A stretch of 64,000 nt of DNA, from positions 1 to 64,000 of the forward strand of contig JBEVVR010000042.1 of assembly GCA_040507035.1 (NCBI GenBank). The letters are read 5' to 3'. This document shows positions 8,362 to 17,328 of the stretch, one piece after another. The DNA comes from Thiodiazotropha sp040507035 (GTDB lineage Bacteria > Pseudomonadota > Gammaproteobacteria > Chromatiales > Chromatiaceae). The number at the start of each line of letters is the position of its first letter. The stretch's first letter is position 1. The notes below the pieces were generated by a model, which was not told where the DNA came from, did no database searches, and saw only the letters and a list, made by a program, of their open reading frames with translations. Position numbers and translations under genes: made by a program.

Positions 8362-9528
8362 GTGACACTCGATATCCCTACCATGTACTTCGTCAGCGTC
8401 GTCACCAATTTGGCGATGACCCTGGCGGTAATGATCGTAGCCCTGCGCCAATCCATTCCCGGCCTCTCCCAGCTGGCCTGGGGCCTGGTCGCCAACAGCG
8501 GCTACTATCTGATAGCGGGCGCACGGGGTAAGATCCCGGATCTGCTGGCAGTGGGCTTTGGCAACATGCTGGGGTCACTGACCCTGTCCCTGGTACTGCT
8601 GGCGGTGCTCAGCAGCCGGCGTACCCGCATGCCCCCCGTGCTCTATGTCTTACCGGTCGTGCTGATGTTGATAGTGAGCCTGGTATGGCTCGATGACCGG
8701 GAGTCGAGGCTAATCCTGGCATCGTTCATCTTGAGCTATCAAGTGGGCTTGATTCTGTGGGCCCTGTTGCGGCCCGGCCATACCATTGTCGGTCGCGGCC
8801 GTATGATCGTGGCCCTCACATGTGTGGTGGGAATGTCCACCATGATTTACCGGGGCTCGGCATTTTGGTTCGGTTGGCACGAGGTCGCTGCCTTCCAGTC
8901 CCGGGATACACTGAACACCCTGTTCTATCTGATTAACTACCTGGGTATGGTCTTTATCGCCTTTGGTTTTGTATTGAGCACGGTTGAGCAGAGCGCGGAG
9001 CAGAGCCGTCGCATTTCCCTAGAGGATCCACTCACCGGCCTGGCCAACCGGCGCGCCCTCTTCGAGGCCATGGAGAGACTGTTCAACAGGGCCGAGGCTT
9101 GCGCGCAACCGTTGAGCCTGATGATCATAGATATCGATCACTTCAAACAGGTCAACGACCGCTTCGGACACCAGGCGGGGGATGCCGTTCTGCAGCATGT
9201 GGCGACGACGATCAAGCAGCGTCTTCGAATCAACGACATCGTCGGTCGCATCGGTGGAGAGGAGTTCCTTGCGGTACTGCCTGAATCACCGCCTGAGGGA
9301 GCAATGCGGGTAGCCGAAGAGCTGCGTCAATCCGTTGCCGCAAAACCGGTGGTTGCCGACAACCAGGAGATCGGGGTAACCATCAGCATCGGCCTCTACA
9401 GCTCGGTACGCCTGCTCTCCTCGCAGACGCCGGACAACGTAATCGCCACCGCCGATAAAGCCCTCTATCGGGCCAAGACCAACGGCCGCAACAGAGTGGA
9501 AGTTGCTGAAATCTCAACAGCCGCATAG
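8362..9528 (+). CDS. Membrane-bound diguanylate cyclase (GGDEF)
   Basis: 388 residues from a GTG start. The first ~205 residues hold about six hydrophobic helices without a recognisable sensor motif. The GGDEF domain follows (DPLTGLANRR at about 222-231; DIDHFKQVNDRFGHQ near 257-271). The active site is GGEEF at 298-302, a catalytically competent form, and an RxxD inhibitory site (R289-D292) lies five residues before it. It should make cyclic di-GMP with product inhibition. An ATG at 8383 is an alternative start. A PilZ protein at 49894 is the only obvious receptor in the window. Confidence 0.85.
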   Translation: MTLDIPTMYFVSVVTNLAMTLAVMIVALRQSIPGLSQLAWGLVANSGYYLIAGARGKIPDLLAVGFGNMLGSLTLSLVLLAVLSSRRTRMPPVLYVLPVVLMLIVSLVWLDDRESRLILASFILSYQVGLILWALLRPGHTIVGRGRMIVALTCVVGMSTMIYRGSAFWFGWHEVAAFQSRDTLNTLFYLINYLGMVFIAFGFVLSTVEQSAEQSRRISLEDPLTGLANRRALFEAMERLFNRAEACAQPLSLMIIDIDHFKQVNDRFGHQAGDAVLQHVATTIKQRLRINDIVGRIGGEEFLAVLPESPPEGAMRVAEELRQSVAAKPVVADNQEIGVTISIGLYSSVRLLSSQTPDNVIATADKALYRAKTNGRNRVEVAEISTAA

Positions 9529-9551
9529 CTGCTCTGTAATTCAGCTATACG

Positions 9552-10775
9552 CTAAATGCTGAAGCTCAACTGAATCGAGCCACCTTTCTCAATATAGTCG
9601 TGTTCGGGATGGTTATACTGTCGATCCTGTCGACTCGTGTGGTAAAAGGAGAAGTGGGCTGTCAGATCTTTGCGCACCGGGAATGAAGCGGTTAGCGTCC
9701 ATTTATCTTCGACACGCTTGTTTTTGTAGGGCCCGTAACCGCCGGTTATCATTGCATAGGTTGGATGGATCAACACGGCACGGGCGATGTGATTTGACCT
9801 GGCATTTTCCAATTTGATATTCCAGTCATCCCTTTTCACTGCAATTGACACCCTAGTCGTCTTTTTGTTTTCGGTAATTCTCTCTGTTGCGGGCAGGTAG
9901 GGATTATGGCCTTCGCCCTCATGACGCAGCAGGTCGAAGTCAACTTCGAATTCCTCGACGCGCGCGGTCATGCGAACCCCTTTAAGTCCGCTATCTCCCT
10001 GCAGGGGATTGAAGGATCCACGATAAGAACCCTCACCAAAGATTGGCGCAATCAGGGTCAAGCCGTTCGCTGCCGGATTGAGATGGATACCCAAGGAATA
10101 GTCTGTGTAGTCGTAACGAAATTTATTTGCAGGAAAAAGCGGCGTTGTGTAGACATTCTGCTTGTCACCACTGAGATGCTTGGCATAGAAATAGAGTTTT
10201 CCATAGCTACCCGAGGACGTGTATGTGTCCAGAGTGGCGTCAATCAGGCTATCGTAGCTACCGAAGGCTGGTTGATGCCTGATTTTGTAGTCATGGATCT
10301 CCTGTTCCCACTCAAAACTTGCATCGAAGTTTTCGCTGTCATAATCAACCAGCGCACCCGCACCCTCAACACTTATGCGCTTGCCTCCAGGCTCATCGGC
10401 CGTCTTTCCCAGAAAGTCGCGAAACCCAATGCCGGCCTTGAAGGTACCACCGGCAGCGACCCACTTCGCACCATAGCGGCATTCAAGATCATGGGCGGTG
10501 AAATCTTTCCATTCTGAATGACGGACATCGGATACCCCGATAATGTCGTTGAACGAATCGATTCTTGTCTCGCCAGTAAGATAGCCGGGATCGCAGCGGA
10601 AAAGCCCGGCGGGGGTAACCAAAGAGGCCGAGACACCTGCTGTCTTCAGCCGGTAGTCGATATCTTGATGCTTCTTTGTGAAGAGATCGATTGACGAACT
10701 CTCTTTGGCCAATGTATTGATTGAGGTAAAGAACAAGAGAATAAATACTAATACGCGATACATCATTTTTGTCAC
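9552..10775 (-). CDS. Outer-membrane beta-barrel protein, unknown function
   Basis: 407 residues with a signal peptide (hydrophobic YRVLVFILLFFTSINTLA, cleaved near LAKES). Alternating polar and aromatic beta strands run throughout, and the end is SIQLSFSI, a possible barrel-closing strand. One Cys pair (C59 and C99 region) may form a disulfide. I do not recognise the family. It is the last leftward gene after the PQQ accessory cassette, 190 bp beyond the rhodanese gene, so joint transcription is possible but not shown. Confidence 0.55.
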   Translation of the reverse strand: MTKMMYRVLVFILLFFTSINTLAKESSSIDLFTKKHQDIDYRLKTAGVSASLVTPAGLFRCDPGYLTGETRIDSFNDIIGVSDVRHSEWKDFTAHDLECRYGAKWVAAGGTFKAGIGFRDFLGKTADEPGGKRISVEGAGALVDYDSENFDASFEWEQEIHDYKIRHQPAFGSYDSLIDATLDTYTSSGSYGKLYFYAKHLSGDKQNVYTTPLFPANKFRYDYTDYSLGIHLNPAANGLTLIAPIFGEGSYRGSFNPLQGDSGLKGVRMTARVEEFEVDFDLLRHEGEGHNPYLPATERITENKKTTRVSIAVKRDDWNIKLENARSNHIARAVLIHPTYAMITGGYGPYKNKRVEDKWTLTASFPVRKDLTAHFSFYHTSRQDRQYNHPEHDYIEKGGSIQLSFSI

Positions 10776-10965
10776 AACAGGAAATCAACATCCATGTTGC
10801 GATTGATCTTTAACTACGAGATTGAGTAATCGCAAGACCCTTCCGGGTATCTGGTAATTAACCTAGTCGCGCATATTGCCAGAAACTTTAATCCTTTTTA
10901 ACTCCAAGTTTGAAACCAGGACTTCGCTGTGTGCAATGTGTGAACTAAAGAGATATCGATCGAAA

Positions 10966-11538
10966 CTATTCGTTACCGAGGGGTAGCGGATCCCCCGGAA
11001 CCAGCTCCAACCCCGCTTCCTGCCAGCCATCGCTGCCTTCCGCGTACCAGTAAAGATTGCGATAGCCCAGTGAATCCGCCCGCTTCACCGCATTCCACGA
11101 CATCCAACAATCAACCACACAGTAGAAGACCAGTGGCCGATTCATTTCTCCCTGAGTCAAGCGGGCAAGATTCTTTTTCAGATAGGTAAAAATCCGCGAT
11201 TCAAGCCGACCGTAGCCTACATTTGGCAACCAAACACTTCCCGGAATATGCCAGCGTTGCTTGCTTGGCAGCCAGGCGATTCCAAATTCCTCCGTCTCTG
11301 GACGCAGGGTAACCGCCTGGACATCCACCAGGAGCGGGTTGTCGCGGCGCATCAGGTCGACGAGTTGGTCGGTATCGAGGCGTTTACCCGCGGGAGGATC
11401 AGCGGGAAGTGGCGCACGATAGCGGGCGATACGGTAACCATCCGATGAGAAGAGCGGGTTATCAGAAGCCGTCGATATGATCGGAAACAACAGTAGCAGA
11501 GTACAAAGGAGCACACCGGTCCATCTGCCTACTCCCAT
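10966..11538 (-). CDS. PQQ-dependent catabolism-associated CxxCW-motif rhodanese-like protein
   Basis: 190 residues with a signal peptide ending near STA. The rhodanese-like fold has its active-site loop as FYCVVDCWMSW, where the usual single Cys is replaced by C-x-x-x-C-W, giving the CxxCW-type signature of proteins found only beside quinoprotein dehydrogenases. The WHIPGSVWLPNVGYG segment is typical. It lies 6 bp after the metallohydrolase gene and ends the seven-gene leftward cassette. Its biochemical role is unknown; a thiol or sulfur function in maturing the dehydrogenase is a guess. Confidence 0.85.
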   Translation of the reverse strand: MGVGRWTGVLLCTLLLLFPIISTASDNPLFSSDGYRIARYRAPLPADPPAGKRLDTDQLVDLMRRDNPLLVDVQAVTLRPETEEFGIAWLPSKQRWHIPGSVWLPNVGYGRLESRIFTYLKKNLARLTQGEMNRPLVFYCVVDCWMSWNAVKRADSLGYRNLYWYAEGSDGWQEAGLELVPGDPLPLGNE

Positions 11539-11544
11539 AACGAT

Positions 11545-12492
11545 TCACTCCCGCACTACCCTGCCCCGGCTCAGTACCTTGGCTTCGATCGCCGGATAGA
11601 GATGGCTAACGGAACGCTGATACTCCTGGTGAAACACCGCCAACGCTGAGATTTCAGGGGGAGCATCCGGTTGCAGCACCTCGGCCATCGACATGCCCTC
11701 CTCTGCCGCCCTGGTAAGGTGGGCGATCAGCCACTGCAGATAGTCACGGGTCTGCTCAATCGCCTGGGGGCCCTCAATCACACTGCCGTGTCCTGGCACC
11801 AACAGCTTGAAATCGAGTTTGGCTACCCTCTGCAGCGCCTGCAACCAGTGGTTTGGATCGGCATGGGGTGTGGTGGGGGTGCGTCCGTGAAAGACCATAT
11901 CCGCGGCAAACAGAACCCCGGTGGTCTGGTCGAGAATCATCAGGTCGGCATGGGAGTGGCCCTTCATTTCGATCAGTTGCAGGTGGTGACCACCGATCTC
12001 GAGACTACCCGGCTGCACGGTTTCAGTGGGCAACACCACTCGGGTTCCGGCCATCCAGGCACCCGCTAAACGATACATGGCATCGTTGAAAGACTCCCCC
12101 TGCTGCCGCATACCCTCGATGGTTCCGGCCAGTGCCGCAATGGGAACCTCCTCAAAGGCCTGATTGCCGAGAACATGATCGGGATGGAGATGGGTATTGA
12201 AGAGCTTTAGAATCGGCTTATCGGTAACCTTGCCGATTGCCGCTCGCAACTGTTCACCGTAGAGCCGGGAGGGGCCGCTGTCGATGACCACAACACCCGC
12301 TTGTGTGACAATGAAACCGGTGTTTACGATATTGCCCCCGTTGCGAAAGTTGAAATGCTCATTCACGCCAAGCAGGACATAGGTGTTGGGTGCTATCTCA
12401 ACCGGTTTCAAGCCATAATCCTTGCCACCCCATGCAGATGTGACTATCGCCAACGCAATAAGTATGGAGCTGAATCCTTGTGCTAGGGTCAT
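11545..12492 (-). CDS. Quinoprotein relay system zinc metallohydrolase (MBL fold)
   Basis: 315 residues with a signal peptide (MTLAQGFSSILIALAIVTSA). The metallo-beta-lactamase core is clear: FNTHLHPDHVLGNQAF is the HxHxDH motif, MKGHSHADLMI supplies the next His, AADMVFHGR the bridging Asp, and LVPGHGS the last His. SoxH-related members of this family accompany PQQ dehydrogenases. It overlaps the SoxYZ-like gene by 4 bp (ATGA). Its substrate in the family is not established. Confidence 0.85.
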   Translation of the reverse strand: MTLAQGFSSILIALAIVTSAWGGKDYGLKPVEIAPNTYVLLGVNEHFNFRNGGNIVNTGFIVTQAGVVVIDSGPSRLYGEQLRAAIGKVTDKPILKLFNTHLHPDHVLGNQAFEEVPIAALAGTIEGMRQQGESFNDAMYRLAGAWMAGTRVVLPTETVQPGSLEIGGHHLQLIEMKGHSHADLMILDQTTGVLFAADMVFHGRTPTTPHADPNHWLQALQRVAKLDFKLLVPGHGSVIEGPQAIEQTRDYLQWLIAHLTRAAEEGMSMAEVLQPDAPPEISALAVFHQEYQRSVSHLYPAIEAKVLSRGRVVRE

Positions 12493-13286
12493 CGCTCCGC
12501 CTCCTGTAATCCAGCAACGATCTTCGCCTCAATCGGATTGCCATTGTTGTCCGTACCCACCACCGTCACCGAATCGCGTCGTGGCAAATCAAGGGTGATA
12601 ACGGGATTTTCGGCAACCGGTTCGTAGAGAAAGAGACGGGAGAGCGGCTCCCCCGTGGCATCGAGAAAATCGAGTCGATCAATGTGGAATGCCGGAATCC
12701 CCGGCACCAGTCCGGTATCCATTGGATGCATAATGCGCAACCTCAACCGGGTAGCGTCATTGTTTGGCCACAGCCTGCCGACCACCTCTCCCATGCGGCT
12801 CGCCCAATCACTGTCTCCACTGCCAAGACTTGGGACCGTGCAGCCGCCCCCCGCCGCCTCGACAATACGCCCTGCCACATGCCATGTGCCATCAGGTGTT
12901 AACGCCGCCGCACGTACCGGCGTGGCCTGCTGAACCTTGATGCGGAACCCCACCAGAGGATTCGCCTGCAGCGGCTCCATTTCAAGCACCTTGTGGATAG
13001 GATTGAGTTCAGCAAACACCAACAGTCTGCTGACCTCGCCCAACGCCGATGCATCCACCAAGACCGGTACGTTCATCGAGTCCTCGGCATTTCCTGGAGC
13101 CAATACCCGAACCCTGTCATCGAATATCACCGGAGAATCACCCAACAGGTTGCGCCGCATATCCTGCCACATTGGCGACTTCAGGGGATCGACTTGGTCT
13201 TGCTCTGCATGGATTTTGTTGGTCGTACAACAGAAAACCGGCAACAACAGTAGCAAATGAAACGACCGCGCAACTCTCGCCTTCAC
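12489..13286 (-). CDS. Quinoprotein dehydrogenase-associated SoxYZ-like carrier protein
   Basis: About 265 residues. A SoxY-like N-terminal half contains EAAGGGCTVPSLG, where the Cys is the likely sulfur- or substrate-carrying residue. A SoxZ-like half follows (MHPMDTGLV, then IPAFHIDRLDFL). The fused form is known from PQQ dehydrogenase loci. I choose the GTG at 13286 because it overlaps the upstream stop by one base (TAGTG) and starts directly before the hydrophobic signal LLLLLPVFCC; a TTG at 13325 is the longer alternative. Confidence 0.8.
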   Translation of the reverse strand: MKARVARSFHLLLLLPVFCCTTNKIHAEQDQVDPLKSPMWQDMRRNLLGDSPVIFDDRVRVLAPGNAEDSMNVPVLVDASALGEVSRLLVFAELNPIHKVLEMEPLQANPLVGFRIKVQQATPVRAAALTPDGTWHVAGRIVEAAGGGCTVPSLGSGDSDWASRMGEVVGRLWPNNDATRLRLRIMHPMDTGLVPGIPAFHIDRLDFLDATGEPLSRLFLYEPVAENPVITLDLPRRDSVTVVGTDNNGNPIEAKIVAGLQEAER

Positions 13287-13873
13287 TAGGATTCTCCCTG
13301 CTCGATCAGGATCCGCCGCAACCAATGTTTGTCCGAGGGTTGATACAAAGCATCGGGGTCGATGGGACGAAGGTCACCCTCCTCGGGTGGTGCCTGAAGT
13401 ACATTCAGATCGGTCTCTCTGAGCTCGCCTGCAAAACCATTTTCAGTCCGCCGGAATTGATAATAGAGACCGTTCCAGGCATTGATGCCATACTCCTGTG
13501 GCGTCTTGTGCAGAAACAACATGTCATATTCGAGATCAGTCAGGTCGCTATCACTGATGCGGCGATTTATCTCATAAGGGTAAGGCAGATGGCAGATCAA
13601 CTGTACCGGGTGGGAAAGACATTTGAAGGGCCGCATGGAGAGGAAATGATTTTCGAATTTAGCCTCATCCCATTCGATGCGATAGCGCTGTGCACTACCC
13701 TCATCTGCCAGATTCAGCTCACCTAGCTTAATCAACTCCTGCTGCGGGTTTTGCCCGAGTATGTGATAGACCTTATCACCGGCGACCACTGGCATAATAA
13801 AACTAATAAGAATAATCGACGCAAACCAGTAGCGACAATCGTTAGCCTTAATCCCGCTGAGTGATTCGCCCAT
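13286..13873 (-). CDS. Exported protein of unknown function inside the PQQ cassette
   Basis: About 195 residues with an N-terminal hydrophobic segment (FASIILISFIMPVVAG) that should act as a signal sequence. Features include two Cys in FKCLSHPVQLICHLPYPYE and an aromatic-rich middle (INAWNGLYYQFRR). No family is recognised. It overlaps the XoxJ-like gene by about 26 bp upstream and the SoxYZ-like gene by 1 bp downstream, so it belongs to the same transcript. The start at 13873 is the Met preceding the signal. Confidence 0.65.
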   Translation of the reverse strand: MGESLSGIKANDCRYWFASIILISFIMPVVAGDKVYHILGQNPQQELIKLGELNLADEGSAQRYRIEWDEAKFENHFLSMRPFKCLSHPVQLICHLPYPYEINRRISDSDLTDLEYDMLFLHKTPQEYGINAWNGLYYQFRRTENGFAGELRETDLNVLQAPPEEGDLRPIDPDALYQPSDKHWLRRILIEQGES

Positions 13874-14759
13874 TCGTCTCGACCCCCACCAACTTGGTTT
13901 GGCTCGGCAGTTGATAGCTGGAGCGATAGTTAGCAAAAATCTTGCTTAACGAGCTTTGCTGGCGCAACTGGGCCATAGCCTTCTCTACCGCCTCGGCGAG
14001 TGCTGTGTTGCCTTTTTTCACCGCGGCACCAAGGTCCCAACCGGAGGTGCGCAATCCAGGCATCTGTATCGGTCCCACCGCATAGTTGTCTGCTTGATCG
14101 CCGAGGGCGAACTCGATCTCGCTACGCGGTCCGGCAACGGCGGCAATCTCTCCCTGTTTCATGGCGATAACCGCCTTGCCGATATTGGAAAAGTGAACCA
14201 CCTGATTGCGTATCTTGCCGTTGTAGGCGGAGAGAAGATAAAAATCGGTCAGTGTATCCAACTCCACACCCACCTTTTCTCGACTGAAATAGTCCAGGGG
14301 ATCGAGGTTGGCACCGACTCCCTTATCCACCGCAACCACTATCTGTTCCCGATAGTAGGGGGCAACGAAGAGCACCCGGTCGTTCTCTTCGGCAAAGGCA
14401 CCGTCATAGGGTACATGCAGCATAAGATCGGCAACACCACCACCCAGGTAGTGGCCCTTCCAGACATTGTTGCGCAGATCATCCTCCATCGACTCGTCGG
14501 CGCCCACCACCCTGATTGCTGCCGACACACCAAGGCTTTGTGCAAGCGCTCGAGCAATGTCTGCATCGATGCCGACGATCCTGCCTTTCTGATCTCGAAA
14601 TGAGAAAGGCGGAAAATCGGTATACACCGCAACCTCGAGCACACCACGCTCACGGATACGTTCCAAGGCAGTTGTTTCTTCGTCGGCCGTTGCTCTACTC
14701 AGCACACCAAGAGAGGCAATTGCAGCCGCAAAGATTATAAGCTCTTTGATCCTAAACAT
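13848..14759 (-). CDS. XoxJ/MoxJ-like periplasmic binding protein of quinoprotein systems
   Basis: 303 residues. Signal peptide, then the family-3 solute-binding fold: LEVAVYTDFPPFSFRDQKG near 40-58, GIDADIARALAQSLG, a YREQIVVAVDKG hinge, and an IGKAVIAMKQGEIAAVAGPRSE second lobe. Proteins of this type next to methanol or alcohol dehydrogenases (MxaJ/XoxJ) are thought to help dehydrogenase maturation. The stop lies inside the next gene; the cytochrome gene is 27 bp upstream, in keeping with an exaF-cytochrome-xoxJ order. Confidence 0.85.
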   Translation of the reverse strand: MFRIKELIIFAAAIASLGVLSRATADEETTALERIRERGVLEVAVYTDFPPFSFRDQKGRIVGIDADIARALAQSLGVSAAIRVVGADESMEDDLRNNVWKGHYLGGGVADLMLHVPYDGAFAEENDRVLFVAPYYREQIVVAVDKGVGANLDPLDYFSREKVGVELDTLTDFYLLSAYNGKIRNQVVHFSNIGKAVIAMKQGEIAAVAGPRSEIEFALGDQADNYAVGPIQMPGLRTSGWDLGAAVKKGNTALAEAVEKAMAQLRQQSSLSKIFANYRSSYQLPSQTKLVGVETNGRITQRD

Positions 14760-14786
14760 ATCTCTCTCTCATGTTAGGGTAAATGA

Positions 14787-15215
14787 CTACTCTTCCACCG
14801 GCAGGGTTACCAGCCAGGCCCTGATCGACCACAGCGCCTCCTGTGAAAGAATGCCCTCAAACTTCGGCATGTAGGTAATTCCGTTACGAATAGCACCGTT
14901 GCGAACGCGATAGATAAACCACTCATCACCCTCGTCTTCGGGAGGCAGCATGCGCAGGTCGGGAGCGATGCCACCGGAGACCGCACCCAGACCATGGCAA
15001 CGAGCGCAGTTCTGATTATAGGCAGAGGAGCCTGTAGTGATGGCATCTGAGTTCTCTCTGTATGGATTGACCTCGAGCCATTCCTGACCCAGCTGCGGCA
15101 GGTGTTCTGTATCAATGGCCTGAGGCGCCACATCACCGTGCCCGATAGCCTTTGCAGCAATAATAGTCGATAGCAGAACGCCTAACCCGACTTTAATTGA
15201 TGTTGAGATTTGCAT
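14787..15215 (-). CDS. Cytochrome c-550, electron acceptor of the PQQ alcohol dehydrogenase
   Basis: 142 residues. Signal peptide (MQISTSIKVGLGVLLSTIIA), one heme site CARCHG near residue 73, and a C-terminal Met in ITYMPKFEGIL as probable sixth ligand. It matches the PedF/XoxG type, the periplasmic acceptor that takes electrons from the reduced PQQ enzyme. The start is set at 15215 by a GGAG ribosome site about 8 bp upstream and the signal peptide; a longer frame to 15383 would overlap the hairpin. It is 174 bp downstream of the dehydrogenase gene. Confidence 0.88.
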   Translation of the reverse strand: MQISTSIKVGLGVLLSTIIAAKAIGHGDVAPQAIDTEHLPQLGQEWLEVNPYRENSDAITTGSSAYNQNCARCHGLGAVSGGIAPDLRMLPPEDEGDEWFIYRVRNGAIRNGITYMPKFEGILSQEALWSIRAWLVTLPVEE

Positions 15216-15343
15216 GTGGAGGTACTCCAGGTAATCGATCAGGAAACTGCGGACTGCAGACAAGTAACCATTAATTTCACTATTCGCAATTAATCTATCC
15301 GTGCCGACTTCGATTGTCGGTCTGATTGGCTTGCCAAACCTCG

Positions 15344-15381
15344 GGACAGGATCGGTATTCAATGCAATACCAATCCTGTCC
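15344..15381 (-). terminator. Strong hairpin between the dehydrogenase and cytochrome genes
   Basis: Arms ggacaggatcggtatt and aataccaatcctgtcc pair over 16 bp with one mismatch, loop about 6 nt, 8 bp after the dehydrogenase stop. No U-run follows, so it may be an mRNA stabiliser or processing site that sets expression ratios and not a full terminator. Confidence 0.55.
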
Positions 15382-15389
15382 AACCCCGA

Positions 15390-17159
15390 TCAGACGTCTG
15401 ACAGCTTGAAGACCCAGAGCGAACCACCTTGGTTCAGGTACTTGACCTTCTTCGCCACATCACCACCCCAGAGCGGCACGGCACCACCCCATCCGGAAGG
15501 TACAGCGATATACTGCTCGCCATCCTGCTCCCAGGTAATTGGGCAGCCGACCACACCTGAACCGGTCTGGAATTTCCACAACTCTTCTCCGGACTTGTCA
15601 TCGAATGCCTTGAGATAACCTTCCGGCGTTCCGGTAAATACCAGTCCACCGGCGGTGGTCATCACGCCACCCCAGAGCGGCGCATTGTTCTTGTATTCCC
15701 ATACAATCTTTCCACTCTTTGGATCGACCGCACGCAAGGCGCCGATGTAGTCATCATTGAGCGGCTTGATGGTAAACCCGGCCCCCAGGTAGGCCGCACC
15801 TTTCTTGTAGGTGATCGGCTCATTCCAGAGATCCATGCCCCACTCGTTAGCCGGCACATAGAAGAGCTCGGTATCGGGGCTGTAGGCCATCGGCATCCAA
15901 TTCTTGGCACCGAGAAACGAAGGTGCGACAAAAATTACTTCACCCTTCTTGCCATCCTTGCTCTTCGCGGGATCACCAGGGCGCACGCCGGTCTCCAGGG
16001 GACGACCGGTTTTGAGATCCACACCCTTGGCCCAATCGATCTTGTTGACAAAGGGGAAGGCATTCTTCAGCTTGCCGTTGGTACGATCGAGGACATAGAA
16101 GTAGCCGTTACGGTCGGCATGTCCGGCCAGCTTCTCGCTACCCTGATTGTACGAGACCAGTTCATTGACACCGTCGTAATCCCAACCGTCATTGGGTGTG
16201 TATTGATAGTGCCAGGCGATCTTACCGGTATCGGGATCGATGGCCAGGGTCGAGGTGGAGTAGAGGTTATCCCCCGGTCTCAGGTGGGCGTTCCAAGGGG
16301 CGGGATTACCAGTACCGTAAAAGATCAGATCGGTTTCATGGTCATAGGTGCCACCTTGCCAGGTCGCGGCGCCGCCAGTCTTCCACATATCACCTGGCCA
16401 TGTGGCATTGGTATTCCCGGTGATGCCGTTCTCTATCTTCTTCTCACCTTTCCAGATATAACCCATATGTCCTTCCACCGAAGGACGGATCCAACGCAGC
16501 TTGCCGGTCTTTGCATCACGGGCCTCAACACGCCCTATGACACCGAATTCACCACCGGAGACACCGGTAATCACCATATCTTTAACAATCAACGGGGCCG
16601 CGGTAAAAGAGTAACCGGCTTTATAGTCATCGATCTTTGCGCGCCAAACGACCTTTCCGGTATCTTGACTTAGGGCCACAATGCGGGCATCCAATGTACC
16701 GAAGATCACCAGGTCGTCATACAGTGCGGCGCCGCGGTTGACCACGTCGCAACAGGGCAAAATACCGTCAGGCAGGCGATGGTCGTATTGCCACAACTCC
16801 TGACCTGTCTTGGTATCGATGGCATAAAGACGGGAGTAGGAGGCGGTAACAAACATCTTCCCATCCTTGACCACCGGCTGCGCCTCTTGGCCGCGCTGCT
16901 TTTCGCCACCGAAGGAGAAGCTCCATGCAGGCACCAATTTCTTTACATTGGATTTATTGATCTTCTTCAACGGGCTAAAGCGTTGACCTTGTTGGCCCAT
17001 GCCCCAACTAAGGACATCTCCGGTGCTGGCGGCATCGCCATCTATCTCCGCCTGTGTAACACGCGCACTGGCCGTCCCGGCAAGTACAACAGTGGCGCTG
17101 AGGCTTGCCGTTGCAAGCGCTTTGAGTAAAACCTTTCTTCGATGCGGGGAAATCATCAT
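15390..17159 (-). CDS. exaF: PQQ-dependent alcohol dehydrogenase, ExaF/PedH-type (predicted lanthanide enzyme)
   Basis: 589 residues. Eight-bladed quinoprotein fold with a signal peptide (HRRKVLLK leader, cleavage near ASA) and the adjacent Cys136-Cys137 pair in LPCCDVVN that forms the PQQ-capping ring. The active site reads NDGWDYDGVNELV: Asp327 is catalytic and Asp329, two residues on, is the extra metal ligand typical of lanthanide enzymes (XoxF, ExaF, PedH); calcium enzymes carry Ser or Ala there. E204 (SGGEFG) and N285 (GTGNPAPWN) are the other metal ligands. Overall wording such as HADRNGYFYVLDRTNGKL and the C-terminal QGGSLWVFKL favours the ethanol-type ExaF/PedH group over methanol-type XoxF. 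A sigma-54 promoter lies 80 bp upstream. Confidence 0.9.
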   Translation of the reverse strand: MMISPHRRKVLLKALATASLSATVVLAGTASARVTQAEIDGDAASTGDVLSWGMGQQGQRFSPLKKINKSNVKKLVPAWSFSFGGEKQRGQEAQPVVKDGKMFVTASYSRLYAIDTKTGQELWQYDHRLPDGILPCCDVVNRGAALYDDLVIFGTLDARIVALSQDTGKVVWRAKIDDYKAGYSFTAAPLIVKDMVITGVSGGEFGVIGRVEARDAKTGKLRWIRPSVEGHMGYIWKGEKKIENGITGNTNATWPGDMWKTGGAATWQGGTYDHETDLIFYGTGNPAPWNAHLRPGDNLYSTSTLAIDPDTGKIAWHYQYTPNDGWDYDGVNELVSYNQGSEKLAGHADRNGYFYVLDRTNGKLKNAFPFVNKIDWAKGVDLKTGRPLETGVRPGDPAKSKDGKKGEVIFVAPSFLGAKNWMPMAYSPDTELFYVPANEWGMDLWNEPITYKKGAAYLGAGFTIKPLNDDYIGALRAVDPKSGKIVWEYKNNAPLWGGVMTTAGGLVFTGTPEGYLKAFDDKSGEELWKFQTGSGVVGCPITWEQDGEQYIAVPSGWGGAVPLWGGDVAKKVKYLNQGGSLWVFKLSDV

Positions 17160-17238
17160 CTCTTCTCCTCCGGTTCAATGGATTGTTCTGTTACCGTGAC
17201 AGCTTGTTGGATAGGTCCCGTTCTTCGTTACACGTTTC

Positions 17239-17254
17239 AGCAAAATCCAGGCCA
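17239..17254 (-). promoter_or_regulatory. Sigma-54 promoter for the PQQ dehydrogenase cassette
   Basis: The minus strand reads TGGCCTGGATTTTGCT, with GG and GC in consensus spacing for -24/-12. The transcription start should fall near 17228, giving a leader of about 70 nt. An AcoR-type sigma-54 activator is encoded 2.2 kb away at 19421, the obvious candidate regulator. Confidence 0.8.
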
Positions 17255-17328
17255 AACACTGCGCGCGACTCATCTTTGGAGATAAGCACTTATTTTTATT
17301 CAAGAATTATTTTAAGTATTGGAACAAA

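Noticed and set aside
15230..15310. Possible sigma-54 element before the c-550 cytochrome gene (gcaa and cgtgcc on the plus strand)
   Set aside because: The spacing between the two halves is too long for a -24/-12 promoter.
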